Assembly: GCF_965662675.1 (NCBI RefSeq)
Contig: NZ_CBFIIK010000009.1
Location: 1 to 46,951, forward strand
Direction of reading: 5' to 3'
Length of the DNA stretch: 46,951 nt
From: Roseicyclus sp965662675
Lineage (GTDB): Bacteria > Pseudomonadota > Alphaproteobacteria > Rhodobacterales > Rhodobacteraceae
How positions within the stretch are numbered: the stretch's first letter is position 1; each line of letters opens with the position of its first letter. Shown here one piece after another: positions 26,228 through 35,093 of this stretch. Made by a program: the position numbers and the translations under genes. The notes under the pieces are model-generated. The model saw only the letters and a program-made list of their open reading frames with translations. It was not told the DNA's origin and did not search any database.

Positions 26228-27214
26228 ATGTCAAAGCTCGTCACCATATTCGGCGGATCGGGATTTGTCGGCCGATACATCGCGCGCCGCATGGCCAAAG
26301 AGGGATGGCGCGTGCGTGTCGCGGTGCGACGCCCGAACGAAGCACTGTTCGTGCGCCCATATGGCGTGGTCGGACAGGTCGAGCCGATTTTGGCCAATCT
26401 GCGTGATGACGCCAGCGTGCGCGCGGCCATTCACGGTGCCGATGCGGTCGTGAATTGCGTGGGTATTTTGGCCGAGGCGGGCAAGAACCGCTTTGACGCC
26501 GTGCAAGCCGAGGGTGCGGGTCGCGTGGCGCGGATCGCCCGCGAAGAGGGCGCCGCGCATCTTGTGCATATTTCAGCTATCGGCGCAGATACCGAAAGCG
26601 AAAGCCGTTATGCCGCCAGCAAGGCCAAGGGCGAAGAGGCGGTCCTTGCTGCCTTTCCCGGCGCGATGATCTTGCGCCCTTCGATCATTTTCGGCCCCGA
26701 GGATCAGTTCTTCAACCGTTTCGCAGCGATGAGTCGGTTGGGCCCGATCTTGCCCGTGGTCGGTGCCGAAACACGGTTCCAGCCCGTTTATGTCGATGAT
26801 GTCGCCCAAGCCGCCGTGATGGGTGCCTTGGGTCAGGCAAAGCCCGGCATCTATGAATTGGGCGGCCCCGAGGTCGCGACCTTCCGGCAGTTGATGCGCC
26901 GCATGCTCGGTGTCGTGCGCCGCCGCCGCTTGATCTTGAACACGCCTTTCTGGATCGCGCGCATCATGGGTGCGGTCTTCGATGGGTTGCAGGCGGTAAG
27001 CCTTGGGCTGTTCCAAAACGGTCTTTTGACCCGCGATCAGGTACGCAATCTGGCGCGTGACAATGTCGTGGGCGAAGGGCGCATGGGCTTCGGGGCGCTT
27101 GGCATCGTGCCGGTCGCGATGGAGGCCGTGCTTGACGATTACCTTTGGCCCTATCGGCCCGGTGGGCAATATGCCGAGATCAAGGAAAGCGCGCGCCACC
27201 TGAGACAGGATTAG
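26228..27214 (+). CDS. NDUFA9-like NAD(P)-binding complex I-associated protein
   Basis: Short-chain dehydrogenase fold protein of 328 residues, related to the NDUFA9 accessory subunit of respiratory complex I found in alphaproteobacteria and mitochondria. The Rossmann motif IFGGSGFVGRYIARRMA is at 7-23. NCVGILAEAGKNRFDAVQAE is near 78, the YxxxK pair is in RYAASKAKGEEAV near 124, and RPSIIFGPEDQFFNRFA follows. The ATG at 26228 follows GGAGG (26214-26218) by nine bases. It probably binds NADPH structurally; nuo genes are not in the window. Its TAG stop overlaps the TAA stop of convergent uppP by four bases. Confidence 0.88.
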   Translation: MSKLVTIFGGSGFVGRYIARRMAKEGWRVRVAVRRPNEALFVRPYGVVGQVEPILANLRDDASVRAAIHGADAVVNCVGILAEAGKNRFDAVQAEGAGRVARIAREEGAAHLVHISAIGADTESESRYAASKAKGEEAVLAAFPGAMILRPSIIFGPEDQFFNRFAAMSRLGPILPVVGAETRFQPVYVDDVAQAAVMGALGQAKPGIYELGGPEVATFRQLMRRMLGVVRRRRLILNTPFWIARIMGAVFDGLQAVSLGLFQNGLLTRDQVRNLARDNVVGEGRMGFGALGIVPVAMEAVLDDYLWPYRPGGQYAEIKESARHLRQD

Positions 27215-28014
27215 GCGTAGGCGATCCATAACAGCACGATGCCCAGCACAACGCGGTAGATCACGTAAGGCGTGAAACTGACCGATTGCAAAAGCCGCAT
27301 CATCAGCGACAGCGCCAGCAAGGCGGCGACAAAGGCGAAACCGGCCGCGATGGCCCCATCGCGGAGCGCTTGCGCATTGGCCGAAACGATCGCGTCGACA
27401 CCCAGCAACACGCCCGAGGCGGCGATGGTCGGGATCGACATCAGCATCGCGATCCGTGCCGCGCTGTGGCGGTCATAGCCCAAGAAACGCGCGCCGGTGA
27501 TCGTGATGCCCGAGCGCGAGGTGCCGGGGATCAGCGCTACCGCCTGCCATAGCCCCAAGACGATGGCGTCACGAAGGCTCCAACCCGCGGCTTGTTTCAC
27601 CTGCGCGCCGCGTTGGTCGGCCCAGTAAAGCACGATCCCGAAAATCAGCATGCTCCAGCCGATCACGGCAACCGAGCGCATCGCATCATCAAGCCCGGTC
27701 AAATGCAGCACCAACCCCACCACGACCACGGGGATCGTGGCGATCATCAGCAAGAACGCCAGCTTTGCGCCGGGGGTGTCGATCCGGCCCGTCAACATGC
27801 GCGGCACGCCCAACAGCCCCATCCGTACATCGGACCAGAAGTACAAGATCACCGCGGCCAGCGTGCCGACATGCACCGCGACATCAAGAAGTTGGCCCTG
27901 ATCTGCCAATCCCGTGAGATTCGGCAAAAGAACCAGATGACCCGAGCTTGAGACAGGCAGAAACTCGGTGATGCCTTGGATCAAAGCCAAAAGGATGAGG
28001 TGCCACAAAGTCAT
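27211..28014 (-). CDS. uppP: Undecaprenyl-diphosphatase UppP (BacA family)
   Basis: Dephosphorylates undecaprenyl diphosphate to recycle the lipid carrier for peptidoglycan and surface polysaccharides; overproduction gives bacitracin resistance in other bacteria. The 267 residues form about eight membrane segments. Both family motifs are intact: QGITEFLPVSSSGHL at 13-27 and IPGTSRSGITITGARFLGYD near 162-181, with the catalytic Glu and the Ser-rich and Arg-containing loops. The ATG is at 28014. The 211-base gap upstream separates it from divergent gltD. Confidence 0.97.
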   Translation of the reverse strand: MTLWHLILLALIQGITEFLPVSSSGHLVLLPNLTGLADQGQLLDVAVHVGTLAAVILYFWSDVRMGLLGVPRMLTGRIDTPGAKLAFLLMIATIPVVVVGLVLHLTGLDDAMRSVAVIGWSMLIFGIVLYWADQRGAQVKQAAGWSLRDAIVLGLWQAVALIPGTSRSGITITGARFLGYDRHSAARIAMLMSIPTIAASGVLLGVDAIVSANAQALRDGAIAAGFAFVAALLALSLMMRLLQSVSFTPYVIYRVVLGIVLLWIAYA

Positions 28015-28225
28015 TGGCCAAACCTTGTCGTGGTGGACAAAAATATAAGATATTGTTTTCGCATTATTAAAAACTCGATAGGTCCGATTTTTTACTAATT
28101 CCCGGATATGACGGCCATGTCGTGTGGCAATGAGGTGAAAGAATCTTTAAATAGGTCAGCAATACTGTCTTTTTATCCATTCGCGCTATCGGTATAGGCG
28201 TCGCAGCTAGGATGGGAGATGTTTC
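28015..28225. other. AT-rich divergent intergenic region between uppP and gltD
   Basis: This stretch is clearly richer in A and T than its surroundings (for example around 28040-28105), as expected for a region holding two divergent promoters. I see no hexamer pair good enough to name for either gene. TTTTTA and TATAGG with a 17-base spacer, at roughly 28162-28190, is the best gltD candidate but weak. A GGGAG ribosome site at 28214-28218 serves gltD. I see no ORF or RNA gene here. Confidence 0.5.
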
Positions 28226-29659
28226 GTGGCCAAGCAACCCATGTTGAAATTCGTCTCGTTGCCGAAAGAAATGCCCCAGAAGCGTCCTCCGACGCTGCGC
28301 AAGGCGGATTTCGACGAGATATACGGTGAATACGCGCGCGAAAAGGCCGCTGAACAAGCGGGCCGCTGCAGCCAATGCGGCGTGCCTTATTGTCAGTCGC
28401 ATTGCCCGCTGCACAATAATATTCCCGATTGGCTGAAGCTGACCGCCGAGGGGCGTCTGCAGGAAGCCTATGAGATCAGCCAGGCGACCAATACCTTCCC
28501 CGAGATCTGTGGCCGCATCTGTCCACAAGATCGCTTGTGCGAAGGCAATTGCGTGATCGAACAGTCGGGTCACGGCACGGTGACGATCGGATCGGTCGAG
28601 AAATACATCACCGACACGGCTTGGGATCAGGGCTGGGTCAAGCCCGGCATCCCCTCGGTCGAGCGGGCCGAGTCGGTCGGCATTATCGGTGCGGGCCCCG
28701 GTGGCCTTGCCGCCGCCGACATGCTGCGTCGTGCGGGGCTACAGGTGACGGTCTATGACCGCTACGACCGCGCGGGCGGCCTGATGACCTACGGCATTCC
28801 TGGCTTCAAGCTTGAGAAGGATGTGGTCATGCGCCGTATCCAGCAGTTGGAAGATGCGGGCATCAACTTTGTCGTCAACTGCAACGTGGGCGAAACGATC
28901 AGCTTCGACGCGATCCGCGGCAAGCATGATTTCGTGATCATCGCCACGGGCGTCTACAAATCGCGCGACCTGAACGCGCCGGGTGTCGGTGCCGACGGCA
29001 TCGTGCGCGCGATCGATTACCTGACCGCCTCCAACCGCAAAAGTTTTGGCGACGAGGTGCCGGAATTCGACAGCGGTGAGTTGAACGCAAAGGACAAGCG
29101 CATCGTCGTGATCGGCGGCGGCGATACGGCTATGGATTGCGTGCGCACCGCGATCCGTCAGGGTGCGAGCAGCGTCAAATGTCTCTATCGTCGCGACAAG
29201 GCGAATATGCCCGGCAGCCAGCGCGAGGTCGCCAATGCCGAGGAAGAGGGCGTCGATTTCGTCTGGCTTTCTGCGCCCAAAGGATTCGCAGGTGACAAGG
29301 TCGAGGGCGTGATGGTGCAGAAGATGCGCCTTGGTCAGCCCGATGCGACCGGCCGCCAAAGCCCCGAAGTGATCGAAGGCGCCGATTATGTCGAAGGCGC
29401 CGATATGGTCATCAAGGCGCTGGGCTTCGAGCCGGAGGATCTACCGACGCTTTGGGGCGCGCCTGAGTTGGAAGTGACCCGCTGGGGCACGATCAAGGCC
29501 AATTTCCGCACCCATGAGACACAGATCCCCGATGTCTATGCCGTGGGCGATATCGTGCGCGGTGCAAGCCTCGTGGTCTGGGCGATCCGCGACGGGCGCG
29601 AGGCGGCCGAGGCGATCTTGGAAAAGCTGGCCGTGTCGGGCGCGGTTGCCGCTGAGTGA
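28226..29659 (+). CDS. gltD: Glutamate synthase (NADPH) small subunit
   Basis: Carries electrons from NADPH through FAD and iron-sulfur clusters to GltB for reduction of the glutamine-derived imine to glutamate. The 477 residues have an N-terminal cluster region (CSQCGVPYCQSHCPLHNNIP near 49-68, then CGRICPQDRLCEGNC near 95-109). The FAD site GAGPGGLAAADMLRRAG is near 151-167 and the NADPH site VVIGGGDTAMDCVRTA near 293. The C-terminal VYAVGDIVRGASLVVWAI closes the FAD site. The start codon is GTG at 28226, with GGGAG seven bases upstream. First gene of a three-gene unit with a secreted protein and gltB. Confidence 0.97.
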   Translation: MAKQPMLKFVSLPKEMPQKRPPTLRKADFDEIYGEYAREKAAEQAGRCSQCGVPYCQSHCPLHNNIPDWLKLTAEGRLQEAYEISQATNTFPEICGRICPQDRLCEGNCVIEQSGHGTVTIGSVEKYITDTAWDQGWVKPGIPSVERAESVGIIGAGPGGLAAADMLRRAGLQVTVYDRYDRAGGLMTYGIPGFKLEKDVVMRRIQQLEDAGINFVVNCNVGETISFDAIRGKHDFVIIATGVYKSRDLNAPGVGADGIVRAIDYLTASNRKSFGDEVPEFDSGELNAKDKRIVVIGGGDTAMDCVRTAIRQGASSVKCLYRRDKANMPGSQREVANAEEEGVDFVWLSAPKGFAGDKVEGVMVQKMRLGQPDATGRQSPEVIEGADYVEGADMVIKALGFEPEDLPTLWGAPELEVTRWGTIKANFRTHETQIPDVYAVGDIVRGASLVVWAIRDGREAAEAILEKLAVSGAVAAE

Positions 29660-29681
29660 CGGACAAAGCCCGGAAAGGCTG

Positions 29682-30422
29682 ATGAAAGTGATACGGACAA
29701 GACATATTGGCCTTATCTCAGCCGCTTTCGCGGCTTTGATGAGCCTTGCCTTGCCCACACCGCTCGCCGCGCAGCCTTCGCTGTTCGAAGTGCCCGCGGG
29801 CTGCACAGCCTTTCTGACGGTGCAGGCGCGCGGTTGCACGGTCAGCCATCATTGGCGCTGTGAGGCCGATCCGCAGGGGACGCATTGGCGTGTTTCCGTC
29901 GATAGCGATGGGCCCTTCCATCTAAGCTACACCGATGCGGAGTTTCGTTGGCTGCAAAGCTGGAACCTGCGGTCGGGCGGCGGCAGTGTCTTGATCGAAC
30001 CCGAGCAAGACCCTGCCAGCTTGTCTGAACTTTTGGACAGCGGCAGTGACACCATGGTGTTCTCGCTGATGATCGAGGGTGCGTCGGGCAATGTGCAGCG
30101 CGACTATACCGGCTTTGACAGCCTGACGGGCGATGCGGTCAACATCGATGGCCAGCGGCTTTTGGTGACTGATTTCGCCTATCAATACAATGTCGGCGCG
30201 GGGCAGCGCCGGGTGCAGGGGAACCAATTCGTGCATCCCGAATGGCGGCAGTTTTTCGGTGGCATCGAGACGGTCATCGATGGTGATGAACGCTTTGAAT
30301 ATGACAACAGCCCGATGGAATTCGCCCAAACCGGCGAGGCGGGTTTTCTGAGCATGACGCCGATCTATGATTGCGGTGAGATGATGAGCGGTGGGCCATT
30401 TGGGCCGATGCAGAACGGCTGA
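29682..30422 (+). CDS. Small secreted protein of unknown function between gltD and gltB
   Basis: I do not recognise a named family. The 246 residues start with a clear signal peptide (HIGLISAAFAALMSLALPTP, probably cut after PLAAQ at 27-31). The mature part has an early Cys trio (41, 52, 60) and one late Cys (YDCGEMM), so two disulfide bonds are possible. It is rich in Trp and acidic residues and has no membrane segment, so it should be periplasmic or exported. GGAAAGG precedes the ATG. It sits 22 bases after gltD and 62 before gltB on the same strand. Similar proteins may sit at this spot in related genera, but I cannot confirm it. A role linked to glutamate synthase is not obvious. Confidence 0.75.
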   Translation: MKVIRTRHIGLISAAFAALMSLALPTPLAAQPSLFEVPAGCTAFLTVQARGCTVSHHWRCEADPQGTHWRVSVDSDGPFHLSYTDAEFRWLQSWNLRSGGGSVLIEPEQDPASLSELLDSGSDTMVFSLMIEGASGNVQRDYTGFDSLTGDAVNIDGQRLLVTDFAYQYNVGAGQRRVQGNQFVHPEWRQFFGGIETVIDGDERFEYDNSPMEFAQTGEAGFLSMTPIYDCGEMMSGGPFGPMQNG

Positions 30423-30484
30423 ACAGATTTTTCCGGGCGCGTGACAGGGACGCACCGCCCGGCCCGAACGAAAGGGACGAGACC

Positions 30485-33400
30485 ATGACCAAGTATGATG
30501 CCGAATGGGTCGCCGCCGAAGAGGCAAAGCGCGCGTGGCTGGCCGAGAATGGCCTGTATTCCGAGGATGAAGAACATTCATCTTGCGGTGTGGGTCTGGT
30601 CGTGTCGATCGACGGCAAGCCCTCGCGGCAGGTGGTCGAAAACGGGATCAACGCATTGCGGGCCGTCTGGCACCGTGGCGCGGTCGATGCCGATGGCCGC
30701 ACCGGCGATGGCGCGGGCATCCATGTGCAGATCCCGGTGCAGTTCTTCTACGATCAGGTCCGCCGCACCGGCCATGAGCCGCGCATGGATCAACTGATGG
30801 CGGTGGGTCAGGTGTTCTTGCCGCGCACCAACTTCGGCGCGCAGGAAACCTGCCGGACGATCGTGGAATCCGAAGTGCTGCGGATGGGCTATTACATCTA
30901 TGGCTGGCGCCATGTGCCGGTCGATGTGAGCGTTTTGGGCGACAAGGCCAACGCCACCCGTCCCGAGATCGAGCAGATCATCATCTCCAATTCCAAGGGC
31001 GTCGATGTCGAGACCTTCGAACGCGAGCTTTACGTCATCCGCCGTCGGATCGAGAAAGCCGCTCAGGCCGCGGGCATCCGCGAGATGTATATCTGTTCTT
31101 TGTCGTGCCGCTCGATCATCTACAAGGGCATGATGCTGGCCCAGGATGTGGCCAATTTCTATCCCGACCTGATGGATGCGCGGTTCGAGTCCGCCTTCGC
31201 GATCTATCACCAGCGCTATTCGACCAACACCTTTCCGCAGTGGTGGTTGGCCCAGCCCTTCCGCATGTTGGCGCACAACGGCGAGATCAACACGCTCAAG
31301 GGCAACACCAACTGGATGAAGAGCCATGAGATCCGCATGGCCTCCACCTATTTCGGCGAGATGGCCGAGGATATCAAACCGATCATCCCGCAAGGTGCGT
31401 CTGACTCCGGTGCGCTCGATGCCGTGTTCGAGGTACTGGTGCGCGCGGGCCGTTCGGCGCCGATGGCCAAGACCATGCTGATCCCCGAGGCATGGTCGAA
31501 CACCGCGACCGAGCTGCCGCAGGCGTGGCAGGATATGTATTCCTATTGCAACTCGGTGATGGAGCCATGGGATGGCCCCGCCGCCCTTGCCATGACCGAT
31601 GGCCGCTGGGTTTGCGCGGGTCTTGATCGCAACGGCCTGCGCCCGATGCGCTATGTGGTGACGGGTGATGGGCTTTTGATCGCCGGGTCCGAAGCGGGCA
31701 TGGTTCCCGTAAACGAGGCGCGCGTGGTCGAAAAAGGCGCGCTTGGCCCCGGCCAGATGATCGCCGTCGATATGTCCGAGGGGCGTTTGTTCCACGACAC
31801 CGAGATGAAGGACCGCCTTGCCGCCGCCCGCCCCTTTGGTGAATGGGTTGGCAAGATCGTCGATCTGGCCGCCGAGACCGATGGCGCGCCGGAAAAGACC
31901 CTGTTCGAAGGTCAAGAATTGCGCCGCCGTCAGGTGGCCGCGGGTTATTCCATCGAAGAGCTGGAGCAGATCCTTGCCCCCATGGCCGAGGATGGGAAAG
32001 AGGCCTTGGCCTCGATGGGTGACGATACGCCCGCGGCGGTGCTGTCGAGCATGTACCGGCCGCTGTCGCATTACTTCCGCCAGAATTTCAGCCAGGTCAC
32101 CAACCCGCCCATCGACAGCTTGCGCGAATACCGTGTGATGAGCCTCAAGACCCGGTTCGGCAACCTCAAGAACGTGCTGGATGAGGACAGCAGCCAGACC
32201 GAGATCTTCGTGCTGGACAGCCCTTTTGTCGGCAATGCCCAGTTCGCGGCGATGGTCGGCCATTTCAATGCCGAGCATGTGGTGATCGATTGCACTTTCC
32301 CCGCGGGCGGCAAGTCCGATGCGCTGCACAAGGCGCTCGAGCAGATACGCCATGCGGCCGAGGATGCGGTTCGCTCGGGTGCGGGGCATCTGATCCTGAC
32401 CGATCAAGGCCAAGGCGAAGGTCGCGTGGCCATGCCCATGATCCTTGCCACCAGCGCGGTGCATAGCTGGCTGACGCGGCAGGGCTTGCGCACCTTCTGT
32501 TCGCTCAATGTGCGGTCGGCCGAGTGCATCGACCCGCATTACTTCGCCGTGCTGGTGGGCTGTGGTGCAACCACGGTCAACGCCTATCTGGCGCAAGACA
32601 GCATCGCCGATCGCATCGAGCGCGGCCTGATCGACGGCACGCTGACCCAAGCCATGTCGCGCTATCGTGCCGCCATCGACCAAGGTCTGCTCAAGATCAT
32701 GGCCAAGATGGGGATCTCGGTCATCTCGTCCTATCGTGGCGGCCTGAATTTCGAGGCCGTGGGCCTGAGCCGCGCGATGGTCGCGGAATATTTCCCCGGC
32801 ATGGTCAGCCGCATTTCCTGCATCGGCGTCAGCGGCCTGCAGAAAAAGGCCGAAGAGGTGCATGCCAAGGGCTTCCTCCGCGGTGAGGGCGTGCTGCCTA
32901 TCGGCGGTTTTTACAAGGCGCGCCGCTCGGGCGAAAAGCATGCGTGGGAAGCGACCACGATGCACATGATGCAAGAGGCGTGCAATCGCGCCTCCTACAG
33001 CCTGTGGAAGCAGTATTCGCAAAAGATGCAGGCGAACCCGCCGATCCATCTGCGCGATCTGATGGATATCAAGCCGCTTGGTGCGCCCGTGCCGATCGAC
33101 GAGGTGGAAAGCATCACCTCGATCCGCAAGCGTTTCGTGACGCCGGGCATGTCGCTGGGCGCGCTGTCGCCCGAGGCGCACAAGACCTTGAACGTCGCGA
33201 TGAACCGTATCGGCGCAAAGTCGGATAGCGGCGAGGGTGGCGAAGACCCGGCGCATTTCGTGCCGGAACCCAATGGCGACAACCCATCTGCCAAGATCAA
33301 GCAGGTGGCATCGGGCCGTTTCGGCGTGACCGCTGAATACCTGAACCATTGCGAAGAGCTGGAGATCAAGGTCGCTCAGGGTGCCAAGCCCGGCGAGGGT

Positions 33401-35023
33401 GGTCAGCTGCCCGGCATGAAAGTCACCGACCTGATCGCGCGGCTGCGCCATTCGACCAAGGGCGTGACACTGATCAGCCCGCCGCCGCATCACGATATCT
33501 ATTCGATCGAGGATCTGGCGCAGCTGATCTATGACCTCAAGCAGATCAACCCGCGCGCCAAGGTGACGGTCAAGCTGGTGGCATCCAGCGGCGTCGGCAC
33601 GATCGCCGCCGGTGTCGCCAAGGCCAAGGCCGATGTGATCCTGATTTCGGGCCATAACGGCGGCACGGGCGCCAGCCCCGCGACCAGCATCAAATATGCG
33701 GGTCTGCCGTGGGAAATGGGCCTGACCGAGGCGCATCAGGTTCTTGCCATGAACAACCTGCGCGACCGGATCACGCTGCGCACCGATGGTGGGCTGCGCA
33801 CCGGGCGTGACATCGTCATGGCGGCGATGATGGGAGCCGAGGAATATGGCATCGGCACTGCGGCGCTGATCGCCATGGGCTGCATCATGGTGCGCCAGTG
33901 CCAGTCCAACACCTGCCCCGTCGGTGTTTGCACGCAAGATGAAAGCCTGCGCGCCAAGTTCACCGGCAATGCCGACAAGGTAGTGAACCTGATCACCTTC
34001 TATGCGCAAGAAGTGCGCGAGATCCTCGCCTCGATCGGGGCGCGGTCGATGGATGATGTGATCGGGCGGGCCGATCTGTTGACGCAGGTGTCGCGCGGTG
34101 CTGCGCATCTGGATGATCTGGACCTCAACCCGATGTTGATCACCGTCGATGGCGCGGATCGGATCGTCTATGACCGTGCCAAGCCGCGCAATGTGGTGCC
34201 TGACACGCTGGACGCCCAGATCGTCAAGGATGCGCATCGCTTCCTCGAAGATGGGGAAAAGATGCAGCTTTCCTATGCGGTGCAAAACACGCTGCGCACC
34301 ATCGGCACCCGCACATCCAGCCATATCGTGCAAGCCTTCGGCATGCGCAACACGCTCCAGCCCGACCATCTGACGGTCAAGCTGCAAGGGTCGGCCGGGC
34401 AATCGCTGGGCGCCTTCGCCGCGCCGGGGCTAAAGCTGGAAGTGTCTGGCGATGCCAATGATTATGTCGGCAAGGGCCTGTCTGGCGGCACGATCGTAGT
34501 CAAGCCTGTGCAGGATAGCCCGCTGGTCGCGCATGAAAACGTGATCATCGGCAACACCGTGCTTTACGGCGCGACCGCTGGCTACCTTTTCGCTGCGGGT
34601 CGCGCGGGCGAGCGCTTCGCCGTGCGCAACTCGGGTGCATCGGTCGTGGTCGAGGGCTGCGGGTCGAACGGGTGTGAATACATGACCGGCGGTGTTGCGG
34701 TGATCCTGGGCCGGATCGGCGCCAATTTCGGCGCGGGTATGACCGGCGGCATGGCCTATCTCTACGATCCCGAGGGGGCGGCGCAGGTGAACATGAACCT
34801 CGAAACGCTGGTCACTTGCCCCGTCACCGTGGCGCATTGGGAAACGCAGTTGAAAGGGCTGATCGAAGCGCATCTGCGCGAGACCGGTTCGCGGCGTGCA
34901 GCGGCCATCTTGCAGGATTGGGAGGCCGAGCGCGGCAACTTCCTGCAGGTCTGCCCCAAGGAGATGCTTGGCAAACTGTCCCATCCGATCAGTGTTGAGG
35001 CGGCGGCCGTTCCGGCGGAATAA
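30485..35023 (+). CDS. gltB: Glutamate synthase (NADPH) large subunit
   Basis: Converts glutamine and 2-oxoglutarate to two glutamates, with ammonia channelled between sites. The 1512 residues carry a 33-residue propeptide before the catalytic Cys34 in SSCGVGLVVS (class II amidotransferase). A central domain follows, then an FMN domain with SDSGEGGEDPAHF near 911, LISGHNGGTGASPATS near 1053 and the 3Fe-4S cysteines in CIMVRQCQSNTCPVGVC near 1132-1148. The C-terminal beta-helix contains the repeated Gly pattern (for example GKGLSGGTIVV and GGVAVILGRIGANFGAGMTG). Length and order are normal. A strong terminator follows at 35057-35093. Confidence 0.98.
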   Translation: MTKYDAEWVAAEEAKRAWLAENGLYSEDEEHSSCGVGLVVSIDGKPSRQVVENGINALRAVWHRGAVDADGRTGDGAGIHVQIPVQFFYDQVRRTGHEPRMDQLMAVGQVFLPRTNFGAQETCRTIVESEVLRMGYYIYGWRHVPVDVSVLGDKANATRPEIEQIIISNSKGVDVETFERELYVIRRRIEKAAQAAGIREMYICSLSCRSIIYKGMMLAQDVANFYPDLMDARFESAFAIYHQRYSTNTFPQWWLAQPFRMLAHNGEINTLKGNTNWMKSHEIRMASTYFGEMAEDIKPIIPQGASDSGALDAVFEVLVRAGRSAPMAKTMLIPEAWSNTATELPQAWQDMYSYCNSVMEPWDGPAALAMTDGRWVCAGLDRNGLRPMRYVVTGDGLLIAGSEAGMVPVNEARVVEKGALGPGQMIAVDMSEGRLFHDTEMKDRLAAARPFGEWVGKIVDLAAETDGAPEKTLFEGQELRRRQVAAGYSIEELEQILAPMAEDGKEALASMGDDTPAAVLSSMYRPLSHYFRQNFSQVTNPPIDSLREYRVMSLKTRFGNLKNVLDEDSSQTEIFVLDSPFVGNAQFAAMVGHFNAEHVVIDCTFPAGGKSDALHKALEQIRHAAEDAVRSGAGHLILTDQGQGEGRVAMPMILATSAVHSWLTRQGLRTFCSLNVRSAECIDPHYFAVLVGCGATTVNAYLAQDSIADRIERGLIDGTLTQAMSRYRAAIDQGLLKIMAKMGISVISSYRGGLNFEAVGLSRAMVAEYFPGMVSRISCIGVSGLQKKAEEVHAKGFLRGEGVLPIGGFYKARRSGEKHAWEATTMHMMQEACNRASYSLWKQYSQKMQANPPIHLRDLMDIKPLGAPVPIDEVESITSIRKRFVTPGMSLGALSPEAHKTLNVAMNRIGAKSDSGEGGEDPAHFVPEPNGDNPSAKIKQVASGRFGVTAEYLNHCEELEIKVAQGAKPGEGGQLPGMKVTDLIARLRHSTKGVTLISPPPHHDIYSIEDLAQLIYDLKQINPRAKVTVKLVASSGVGTIAAGVAKAKADVILISGHNGGTGASPATSIKYAGLPWEMGLTEAHQVLAMNNLRDRITLRTDGGLRTGRDIVMAAMMGAEEYGIGTAALIAMGCIMVRQCQSNTCPVGVCTQDESLRAKFTGNADKVVNLITFYAQEVREILASIGARSMDDVIGRADLLTQVSRGAAHLDDLDLNPMLITVDGADRIVYDRAKPRNVVPDTLDAQIVKDAHRFLEDGEKMQLSYAVQNTLRTIGTRTSSHIVQAFGMRNTLQPDHLTVKLQGSAGQSLGAFAAPGLKLEVSGDANDYVGKGLSGGTIVVKPVQDSPLVAHENVIIGNTVLYGATAGYLFAAGRAGERFAVRNSGASVVVEGCGSNGCEYMTGGVAVILGRIGANFGAGMTGGMAYLYDPEGAAQVNMNLETLVTCPVTVAHWETQLKGLIEAHLRETGSRRAAAILQDWEAERGNFLQVCPKEMLGKLSHPISVEAAAVPAE

Positions 35024-35056
35024 GCACCACCCTATCGGCAGATCATGTCATTTCGC

Positions 35057-35093
35057 CGGGGCCATCGCATGACGCGGTGGCCCCGCTTTCTTT
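35057..35093 (+). terminator. Rho-independent terminator of the gltD-gltB unit
   Basis: A 12-base stem (35057-35068 with 35074-35085, all pairs canonical except one G-T) with a 5-base loop ATGAC is followed by CTTTCTTT. The stem core GGGGCCA/TGGCCCC is perfect. The T-rich tail reaches the last base of the convergent serB stop codon. On the minus strand no T-run follows, so it acts for gltB only. Confidence 0.88.

Noticed and set aside
30433..30462. CCGGGCG/CGCCCGG inverted repeat upstream of gltB
   Set aside because: Seven-base stem with a 16-base loop and no T-run; weak and expected by chance in GC-rich sequence.
30578..34402. A 1274-residue open frame on the minus strand inside gltB
   Set aside because: Antisense shadow of a GC-rich gene: His/Arg/Gly-rich translation, no family resemblance, no ribosome site, and gltB on the other strand is full length and unmistakable.
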